Assembly: GCA_026724425.1 (NCBI GenBank)
Contig: JAIUCV010000005.1
Span: 37,731,784-37,795,783, forward strand
Length of the DNA stretch: 64,000 nt
From: Erythrophleum ivorense
Lineage: Eukaryota; Streptophyta; Magnoliopsida; Fabales; Fabaceae
Reading direction: 5' to 3'
Position 1 is the first letter of the stretch; the number at the start of each line of letters is the position of its first letter. This document shows, in pieces, positions 36,242-44,753 of this stretch. The position numbers were made by a program, and so were the translations under genes. Under the pieces are notes generated by a model, which was given only the letters and a program-made list of their open reading frames with translations, was not told the origin of the DNA and searched no databases.

Positions 36242-38170
36242 TATTAGCATTGTCTTTTGTCTTGCCCTTTATATCCATGACAATATTGAAAATATTATTA
36301 GACAAATTCTTCTCTATATGCATAACATCATGGTTATGTTATATTAAATTTATGTACCATTAGGGCAAATCCTATAATAATATACTTTTATTAATCTAGT
36401 TGTGATCTCTTTAAAATCTAGCTTGCCTTTATGGACTTGATTTCATCTTAAACACAATCTCTTCCAATTGTCACACCTCATTAAAGATATTCATCCCGTT
36501 TAATCAACTAAGTGACAAAGGCTTCTCCACTGTGGATCTCTTTAATGAATTTTTATCATACTAAAATGGATGTTCAAGAGGTAGATATTGGTAGTGGTAG
36601 TTAAACCAATAATATTTTTAGTTATACTTCATCATGAATGCCTTAGTACTCTCTATGTAATAAGGACACACAAGCCTTTTATGTGTGCTCTAACTAAATA
36701 ACATCCCTTAAGCAAGAGAGTCATTGATGATCTATAACAATGCTACACTCATGTTGTAATTTTGCTTATCTACCACATCATATGTGTTGACCCTATCCTC
36801 CCACAGCATTCTTAAGTTATTGATTAAAGGTTTGAGGTATACATCCAAACTTTTACTAGATGACTTCGGTCTAAGAATTACTAAGGTGAGAAAGATATGT
36901 TCCTTCCTTATACAAATGCTAGGTGAAAGGTTGTATAGTGTTAAAAAATTCAACTAACAAGGGTATAGTGTGGTTAAGGCATTAAATGGATTAAACCTAT
37001 CGATGAAATGTTGAAATGAACATTTTAGGTCTTACTAGCAAATGTAGAATAGGTAGCGCAAAATGTTTCTAAGATTTTGCATTGGACAAAGGATTGATAA
37101 TTCATTCTTACGGACTCCATCTGAAATGCCAATACATCCATTGTGCAATGTTCTTGGACATGAATAAACACCTTGGAACAATGGGAAAATACCACAACAT
37201 TGAGAATGAGACATCTTTTTGAACCCTTCTACTCCTACCTTTTAGTTAAAATCAACAATGCTAGCACACTAAATAAATAATATTTTCATTATTTTCTTTA
37301 TAATACATTATGTAGTGATTAAGACATGCATTTGTTTTCATATATCCTAACCCTAGCTCATTTACCATTCATTTAGATCTATAAAAGCTTTTTAGAAACC
37401 TCTCTAGATTGAGAAGCATGCTCTTGATTGTAACTATCATACTATTATAACAACTTTCACTCATGTTGAACTTTGAGTTCAAATTTAGCAGTTGTGTCAA
37501 TGTTAACAACTTATTGTGCTTTACACAACTATCCTTTATTGGTTTGTTAGTCTCCTTAAACAAGTTAAAGAACTTTTGTACTGACTAATTTGGTTCTTTT
37601 TTTAACTCCCTATCATCATAGTCATCTTATTGCAGGTGCATCTATAACCATTTTAACATAAAGGTTCATGTTGTTTGCCTTGACACTAACAATATTTATG
37701 GTAGAAGCACTATCTTCCTAATGATCCTCTCTATGTTGTGTCCAATTAATGTGTCCTTCTATAAACCTATATGTATACAAGTGTTTTTCTACTGTGTATG
37801 ATTCCCCTTAATAAGGTCTTTGCACCTTATGCATGGACACAGGAGATAACCCAAATAATCCATCACTTAAGGAAATCATCAACCTTATCTTCAAACTCTA
37901 TAATTACTTAACCAATTGTGGGATCCCTCTTTCATAACATTAAACTTTGATAAGGTCTCATAGTTGCTAAAAATCAATTCATATCAAATACTTTGAAATA
38001 TGTTAGTGTATAATATCATCAACTCTATCACAACAAGGTATAGCCTTATCCCATTTGAGAAAACATTTTTCCAAACTTAGTTAGTGGCACACTTAAGGAT
38101 CTCACACCTTGTGCTTGTTGAAATTTTGGCATCTTTTCCCTTTAGTCTTCTAAGTGCATAACGAGATAAG
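36242..38170 (-). pseudogene. CACTA 1 transposase N-terminal half (Transpos-assoc, Tnp2)
   Basis: Read right to left. Near 37690-37880 the frame resembles the transposase-associated domain (…VEKHLYTYRFIEGHINWTQH, like the family's 'HL...GF...Y..W..HGE'). Near 36960-37250 the Tnp2 pattern 'RL..S...A..M.WH...R…HP.....W..F....P.FA..PRNV' is visible in pieces (KNIAQWMYWH, HFA…, RPKMFIS, HLMP). Frames shift repeatedly and stops are frequent. This is the 5' portion of the same broken gene as 24585-26112, separated by solo LTR S3. Confidence 0.7.
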
Positions 38171-39469
38171 GTTAACACCAGCCTAATCAAATATGCACTT
38201 GGAGAACAAAAGGAAATGTAATGTTCAAAAATTTCACCAAATATAACATATGACATGTCTAGAGGTGCTTTTATTTAGGTATAGGGAAAAAGTCTTCTCA
38301 AATTGTCAAATATTAGACAATTCAAGATTTCATGTAATGACATATGCCTTGAGTGGTATGTGTGATCACTTATATTAAATCTTAAATAGGAAACTAAGGT
38401 TTTTCTATGTTTTAATTAGAACTTAAAGTTTCTACAACAATTTTAATAGAGTTTTCTTGAAAAAATATATATACTTTTAAAATTTAGAACATATAGTAGT
38501 TTAAACAAATATATATCCACAATATAACTACATATTTATAATACCAACCACAAAATCTAAAAAAATAGTATGCACTAATTACAAAGAAGTCTAACATTTT
38601 GTTAGAATTTTATTTCTTATATCCAAACAAGCCAAATTGAGGAAAAAAGGTCCTCACCTATAAAACATTATAGAATGAAAAAAAACTCAACACAAACTAA
38701 CAACAATCCTAATAGCAAAGGCATTGAATTGAAACCAAAAGAAAAAAAAATATTAGCATTAGCAAAGGAAGAGAAAAAAATTCCCTTATTGTGCAAGGGC
38801 AAAAGGAAGAGAGATTAAGGGAAAGAGAAAGAGAAGAGGGGGGAGAAACCTTATAGAGGAGAGAGAGAGAGAGAGAGAGCATGAGTAGAGTAAAGCAAAA
38901 AGGAGATATAATGTGACATTTAGAGAGGCATTAGTGCAAAACTATTCCTTCACTATTTTAAAAAATTATTGTCATTTTAGTGAGAGAAATATCCCTCTCT
39001 AACCCTTCACTGAGCATGAACCAGTAAGGGATTTAATTGTCCTCACTTGTCCTTTGCAATTTAGTGAGGCACTTCTTTGCTAACTTGTTGGAGAAGGAAC
39101 ATTCTTAGTAAGGGAATGAGGATTTGCTTATCCCTAGCAAATTCAGCACAAAATTTGCCATTGATGTTGCTTTAATTTTTTTTCTAAAGAAATAAGTAGG
39201 TTAATAAGGAATTTCTTAGTCTTGCTATTCCCTCACCAAATATCAAGGGACAAGCAAATGACTAAAGATGACATTATCCCTCACAAAATAGTGAGAACCT
39301 CTTCCCTTGCTAAATCTTCACTAATTTGTCATAGAAATACATGCCACCATTCAAACATTTCTGTTCCATATTACCTTAAGAATTAGCAAGGGATTTTGTT
39401 GCCACTTGCAACTCCCTAATGTTTAACAAGGGATATATTCCATCACTATTTCCCCATTTTCTTGTTGTG
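38171..39469. repeat. CACTA 1 right subterminal region and terminus
   Basis: From about 38940 inward to the terminus at 39469 there are many copies of 'cactaa', 'tagtgag', 'gcaaggga' and 'ttgctaa' in both orientations, ending in CTTGTTGTG. No coding frame. The stretch 38171-38930 is AT-rich with a (GA)n tract. Confidence 0.65.
38855..38879. repeat. (GA)n microsatellite
   Basis: About twelve GA units. Confidence 0.9.
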
Positions 39470-39953
39470 TAATATCAATCTTAAATATCTTGAGTTTAAT
39501 ATGATATTAAATTACATGTGTTAACCTAGAATATGCGATGGGACGATTAATTATTTTTATATAAAATTTTAAATAAACTAAATATCTTTTAATTTCATGA
39601 TATAATTTGATTATATTAGGAAAATGTGATTACTTTCGGACATTAGAGTGTATGTGCTATGTGAATGTGAATAGTTTGCATTTTTGAAGTTATAGGAATG
39701 TTGTATCATTTATATTATCTTTCAAGATTTGAAATTGTCATCTTAAATAGGGTGTAAATACCTCATCTTTCTCTATTTCTCTTGATATATCTTTTATCTG
39801 CTTTTTTTATTTACCTTCCCTTGATTATATCGAGGTTTCTATTATAACAATGCATGTAAGTAATTATAGGAGATATTTATAATTAGTTACAGGGTGAAGG
39901 TATGAAGATGCAATGAAGCTCTTAAGAAGATCATATTAAAAGGTTTGCATGTG
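39470..39953. other. Unassigned AT-rich DNA between CACTA 1 and the chromovirus
   Basis: No coding frame, terminal repeat or promoter recognised. It is the target DNA into which the chromovirus inserted; its continuation is 50734-50770. Confidence 0.5.
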
Positions 39954-39958
39954 TGTAT
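39954..39958. repeat. Target-site duplication, left (TGTAT)
   Basis: Identical to 50729-50733, immediately outside the TG...CA ends of the chromovirus. Confidence 0.95.
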
Positions 39959-40069
39959 TGTAACAGCCAAGAAAAAGAAAAGAAAAGAGAAAAGAAAAGA
40001 AATGAGAAAAGAAAAGGAAAAGAGAAAGTTGGAAAATTTTCGAAGAGCTGAGAATTTTCTAAGTCTTCT

Positions 40070-40316
40070 CGCCATAGCGAGAAATGGAATCGCCATAGCG
40101 AGAATGCCCCCTCGCCGTAGCGAAATTGTTTCTAGCTATAGCGAGTGCGGCATTCCATACAAAGACCAGGGAGTTGCTCGCCGTAGCGGCGCTATAGCGA
40201 AGGCAGAGGCCTGGAACAGGCCCGAGCTCGCTGTAGCGACGCCATAGCGAAGGCAGAGGTCTGGAACAGACACGAGCTCGCCGTAGCGAGGGTAATGACT
40301 CGCTATAGCGAGAGCG
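40070..40316. repeat. Array of CTCGCTATAGCGAG-type palindromes (5' LTR)
   Basis: About ten copies of variants CTCGCCATAGCGAG, CTCGCCGTAGCGA and CTCGCTATAGCGAG at irregular spacing, 110-360 bases into the LTR. Several differences between the two LTRs fall inside these repeats. Confidence 0.88.
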
Positions 40317-41417
40317 GTCCAGAAAAGCGAGAAAAAGAGAATTTGACTTTTTAAAAGCTTCCAAATCTCTTCTTTCTTCTTCTAACCGACTCAAGCTCGT
40401 CTTAGGAGAGAGAAAAGGGAGGAGGAGAGAGAGAGAAGCTGAGGAGAAGAAGAAAGCACAAGAAATGTATGAATTCTCATGGCTTCCTCTTAGTATGTTG
40501 CCCTTCTCCCCTTTCCCCCTCTTTCCTACGGTTTAGATGGCAAAAATGGTTAGGTCTTGAGTCTGGTTCAGAGGAGAGAGAGTGGGAAACCATTCTTGAG
40601 AGAGATTAGAAGTATATAGTCTTCTCTTTCTTGCTTTTCCCCCTTTCTTAAGAGTTTAAGAGTTGAGAAAAGAGAGGGGATAACTAAGGGACTCTAGTGA
40701 GAGGATGAAACCTAGGTTGAGAAGCTCAGTAGAGCTGATTAGAAGAGATCCCTAGCTTAAGAATTGAGTATTAAGGTATTAATTCCATGCTTTTGTGTGG
40801 TTAGGCTTAAGAGAAGCTCTCCCATCTAGAAGTTGTTGTGAAACCAACAAGGGAGGAGTCAAGTGAAAGAGCAAGTAGTGAATAGCTAGCAAGGTAGTTC
40901 TCTCCACTTTCTCTCATACATAATTGTGTGTTTACATTATCTTGCTTGTGTGTATGAATGATATGGGCTATGAGAAGTGTGTTAGCATGGTGGTATGTTA
41001 TGAATTGAAATGATGATTTGTATGATTGTTTTGGTTTGCTTGAGGAAATGGAAAGCCAATAACCCTATAGCCAAGGTGAGGATGAGCCAAACCCCTAAGT
41101 GGTTGAGACAAGAGTAAAAGGTCTCCCAAAAGTGAGGTTGACTCCCAAAGAGTAAGGGTTGAGTCTAAGGACCTCTAAAGAATGGGTAAGGCAAATCCAA
41201 AAGTCACAAGGGAGTGGGTGAGGCTAATCCAAGTACTTAGCAAGCTCATAGATGTTATGTGTGGCCTACTCACATGTTGAGAATGTTTTTCCTTTATGCA
41301 TGGCCAATTCATATGTTTTAAATGTTTTCATCATGATTTTATATGCTAACATGCCATACATGCATAATGGGACTTGTTGCATGCAATATATGTATGTTTG
41401 AATGAGAGTTGAACTAC

Positions 41418-41436
41418 TGGGATTCTCCGAATCTCA
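41418..41436. promoter_or_regulatory. Conserved LTR hairpin (5' LTR copy)
   Basis: TGGGATTC-TCC-GAATCTCA followed by CCCTCCCTCTCC and, after a short gap, GCCAG/GTGGAC. The 3' LTR has the same unit at 49252-49270. Confidence 0.65.
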
Positions 41437-42899
41437 CCCTCCCTCTCCACCATCCAACCATGCCAGGTGGACCAAGTGAGATTAGAGAAGGGAACCACCA
41501 CCAAGCATGAAGTTAGGGATAGAAATGAAGAAGAGTGTAAAGGTTTCTTGTAAATACATTGTAAATGAGACATGAGATATAAGATGATGTATATGATGTA
41601 GTCCCTAAGAGCTTTTGTAAGATAATGTATGTATGAATGATGAATGTATGAGAATGAGGTTTATGATGAATGAAGAGGCAATTTTGAATGAGAAATGCTC
41701 AAAGTAGTATAGATTATATAGGTGCATGAGTGGGCAGGGGGTAGTGAGTTTCTCCAATCTAAGTTACTAGACAATTGAGACATGATTGATGGCTCCTAGA
41801 GATGCTTTCTCATGTGCTCAAAGAGTCATAGAAGTAGAAAAACCAAGATTGGATCCTATGAACCCCACTCTTGGCCAAGAAAGGGCCTTCTTGCACATGA
41901 TGTCATAGATTAGCCATATGATCTCTTCTTGCTATGAGATTTGACATGTAGCTAGATCATGTTTAGAGCTTTCTGGGAAGCTAGAGTTCATGTCATTTAG
42001 AGGTCTATAGCATTTTCTATGATTTTTCAAAGTTGACATCAGAAATTCGGATTTTTGGAAATCACTGTTCATTTGGTCAGTTTGAGAAACGTGTCATCCG
42101 AGGGGCAAACGTAGTCCAATGGCTACGATATTTTATACACAGAAACTAGATGGTCACAGTGACTTTTAGGAACTGGAAGCACCTCATTTAGAGGTCTAGA
42201 GAGGAAGTTATGCAATTTCGAAGTTCCTGCCCAGAATCAGACACCCAACCAGACCCGAGGTACTGTTTCATCGGTTTCCCGGAATTTGTCTAGGTGAACT
42301 GATCTGGAGATATTTTTCTCCTCTATCTAACATCCACATCTTTCCATAGAGATATAGTTTATGAGCATTTGAGTTTTGTGGAATTAGTTAGACAATTTCA
42401 AATTTCATATCAGTAAACTGTGACAGCAAAGAAGCCCCCTCTGACCAGTGAATGATTTCGATGTCAAACGCAGAGTATGTGAGATATTGAGACTTCTACT
42501 TATTTTTAAAATTAAGTAGACGTCTCAAGCTTTCTAGAATGATCCAGATCATGCAGTTACGATTTTTCTGCATTTAGTTATGGATTTTCAAACTTAGCCC
42601 AGAAATGAAGCAAAATCTGCCAATAGCGAAAATGTATGTCTCTAATCCCTTTTTGCTTTCCATGAGTTTAAAGCATATTGTGGGGATTGTAACAAGTCTC
42701 AATAGTGTAATTGAGCATGAGGATGAGTAGAGAGGGCTCAACCGGTCCATGTTACTTCTAAGTGGATCTCTACCCACACATAGTGCCATAGAGAAATAAG
42801 CATAAGGTAGAGAAATTATCTCCCTTGTGAGTTCTGCATGTGCATATGAGTTAAGAGGGCATGTTGGGTATGAGCTAAAGGTTAAGGTGTTACATTTGG

Positions 42900-42917
42900 T
42901 GGTATCAGAGCAGTAAG
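42900..42917 (+). promoter_or_regulatory. Chromovirus primer-binding site (tRNA-iMet)
   Basis: TGGTATCAGAGC is an exact 12-base match to the complement of initiator tRNA-Met's 3' end, five bases after the LTR's terminal CA. It primes minus-strand cDNA synthesis. Confidence 0.93.
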
Positions 42918-43086
42918 GTTCAGGCTTTCATGATAAGTCATAGTATGAGAGCAAAGTTTCAGGCTTTCATTGTGAGTTGTGGCATATGTTGAGAGTTGTC
43001 AAGATATTTATGAGCTTGCTATGGATGATTGAGTGTATGAAAGTGGCATGTGTCCCTTTTATGTATGCTTATGCTAAACCATGTTA

Positions 43087-43100
43087 TATGTTTCAGAAAG
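43087..43100 (+). promoter_or_regulatory. 3' splice-acceptor-like site before gag ATG
   Basis: ATATGTTTCAG/AAAG ends four bases before the gag start codon at 43101. A T-rich YAG so close to the start suggests splicing from a donor in the LTR leader; not proven. Confidence 0.4.
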
Positions 43101-44753
43101 ATGGTAGACACTCGCCAAGGCAGAGGCAGAGGTAGAGGTAGAGGAAGAGGTAGGCCTTCTAGAGCGGCTCATGCAGAAGAGGCCGGGCCTAGTGATCCAG
43201 TAGCTGGAGCCTTACAGAGTATAGTGGCTTGCTTGGATCAGCAGCAAGCTGTTATCATGCAGCTACAAGAACGGCTTGCTGAGAGAGATAGCCAAGGTCC
43301 TACACCTCCCCCTCCTCAGCCAGCTCCACACTCAGATCATCCTGAGCATTCAGGGGCGACTCCTACAGATGCACAGCCACACATGCAGGCTGTAGCCCCA
43401 GTTCCACCAGTTCAGATGCCTCCTGCTGAGCAGCAGCCCTCGATCAGAAAAGTAGTTACTCAGTTCAGAAAGTTCGGGCCTTCCACCTTTGATGGTGAGA
43501 TGAGTGCAGATAGAGCCGAGGCCTGGATTATAGAACTAGAGCAGATCTTCGAGGTTATGGAGTGTACATCTGAGCAGAGAGCCAAGATGGCTGCCTTTCA
43601 GTTAAGAAAAGAAGCAATATATTGGTGGAAGGGCACTGAGCCGATACTGAGAGCGAGGAACGTCCCGATCACGTGGGAGGCATTCCTCGAGGCATTCCAT
43701 GAGAAGTATTTCCCCGACTCCATTAGAGATGAGAAGGAGTCAGAGTTTATTCTGCTGAGACAGATACCAGGGATGTCCGTGGACCAATATGTAGCAAAGT
43801 TCATTGAGCTCTCTAGATACTCCTCATACTTACAGAGACATGATGATGAGAAATGGAGGGCAGATAGGCTAGAGAAGGGTTTGCTCCCTGAGATCAGAGA
43901 CAGGGTAGTGCCCCAGAGAATCAGGCACTTCCATACCCTTGTAGAAGTATGCAAAGTGACAGAAACGAATCTCAGGATGATGCAACCTACCTCCAGCGCC
44001 AGACCATTTCTTCCCCTCCCTGAGCCTAAGAGATCTAGAGATGGTTCCCAACCGGCAGTGACAAGCCGTAGAGGTGGAAAGAATCAGTGGAACCAAAGGG
44101 GAAAAAAAAGGAAAACTCAGTCTAGTAAAGGCAGCGCTCCACCTCTTATATGTCCCCAGTGTGGTAGGAATCACGGTACCAGGCCGTGTTATGCGGGGCA
44201 GAACGTATGCTATAGATGTGGCAGGCCGGGCCACATAGCCAGAGACTGTATGCAAGTTCCCCCACAGGCCCCTCAACCGATCACACAGCAGAGAGAGATG
44301 GCTCCACCTCCTAGACCACAGACCCAGGGTAGAGTCTTCACCCTATCACAGCAAGAGGCTAGCCAATCCCCGAGTCTGATTCAAGGTACTATTAAGATAA
44401 ATGATTTTTCAGTAACTGCCTTATTTGATTCGGGCGCTAGCCATTCTTTTATATCATATGACTGTGTTAAGAGGTCGGGTCTGAGTATGCATACATTGCC
44501 ATATGAGTTGCATGTATCTACCCCCACTGGAAACCAAGCCATCACTTCCCGTGCTTGCTTGAATTGTGTGATCCAGTTTAATCATTGCCTGACCACCCTT
44601 GATTTGATTTGCATACCCCTCATTAACATCGATGTGATAATAGGCATGAACTGGATGTCTATAAATAAAGCCACACTAGATTGTAGCCACAGGTGTATTA
44701 CTTTACTTGAGTGTGGACTGTGCCTAGTACTAGGGCTGAGTTGTCTGTCATGA
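43101..44753 (+). CDS. Chromovirus gag-protease reading frame (550 codons, frameshifted from pol)
   Basis: The frame is open from 43050, but the ATG at 43101 (MVDTRQGRGRGRG) is preferred because the basic Gly/Arg-rich start is typical and the upstream codons lie in leader. Domains (residues from 43101): Gly/Arg-rich N-terminus 1-25; Pro/Gln-rich linker about 60-130; capsid-like retrotransposon gag domain about 135-290 (AEAWIIELEQIFEVM, YWWKG, FHEKYFP); zinc knuckle CYRCGRPGHIARDC near residue 375, preceded by a second Cys/His cluster; aspartic protease with the active-site motif LFDSGASHSF near 445. The frame then runs into a stop at 44751-44753 about 85 codons after DSG, overlapping the pol frame, which lies in another phase. 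Relatives of this type normally use one continuous frame, so a small indel between about 44660 and 44753 has cut gag-protease from RT (inference). Confidence 0.92.
   Translation: MVDTRQGRGRGRGRGRGRPSRAAHAEEAGPSDPVAGALQSIVACLDQQQAVIMQLQERLAERDSQGPTPPPPQPAPHSDHPEHSGATPTDAQPHMQAVAPVPPVQMPPAEQQPSIRKVVTQFRKFGPSTFDGEMSADRAEAWIIELEQIFEVMECTSEQRAKMAAFQLRKEAIYWWKGTEPILRARNVPITWEAFLEAFHEKYFPDSIRDEKESEFILLRQIPGMSVDQYVAKFIELSRYSSYLQRHDDEKWRADRLEKGLLPEIRDRVVPQRIRHFHTLVEVCKVTETNLRMMQPTSSARPFLPLPEPKRSRDGSQPAVTSRRGGKNQWNQRGKKRKTQSSKGSAPPLICPQCGRNHGTRPCYAGQNVCYRCGRPGHIARDCMQVPPQAPQPITQQREMAPPPRPQTQGRVFTLSQQEASQSPSLIQGTIKINDFSVTALFDSGASHSFISYDCVKRSGLSMHTLPYELHVSTPTGNQAITSRACLNCVIQFNHCLTTLDLICIPLINIDVIIGMNWMSINKATLDCSHRCITLLECGLCLVLGLSCLS

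Larger units (their letters stand above)
23041..39469 (-). mobile_element. CACTA (En/Spm) DNA transposon 1, degraded, with nested LTRs
   Basis: The right end reads CATTTTCTTGTTGTG, the reverse complement of a CACTA-type terminus (CACAACAAGAAAATG). The left end is degenerate (TTACAAAA...AGAAAATT near 23044-23062). Both ends are followed inward by dense subterminal repeats (GTGAGGGA, TTGCTAA, TCACTAA types). Between them, on the minus strand, are relics of a plant CACTA transposase in correct order from right to left: transposase-associated domain, Tnp2, DUF4218 and DUF4216. Solo LTR S3 splits the Tnp2 region. Without nested DNA the element is about 6.3 kb. The 3-bp target duplication could not be settled because the left end is worn. 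Confidence 0.8.
39959..42894 (+). repeat. Chromovirus 5' LTR
   Basis: 2936 bp, TGTAACAGCC to AAGGTGTTACA. Contains an A/G-rich start, the palindrome array (40070-40316), a weak TATA-like TTTTTAAAAG at 40348-40357, a purine-rich leader and the conserved hairpin (41418-41436). It drives transcription of the element and, by family analogy, also supplies polyadenylation. The donor-like site seen in the 3' LTR (AAAG/GTATGA) is AAAT/GTATGA here. Confidence 0.96.

Noticed and set aside
40059..40394. Frame of 111 codons over the palindrome array
   Set aside because: Generated by the repeated CTCGCTATAGCGAG motif, not a protein; its counterpart in the 3' LTR differs in length and stops.
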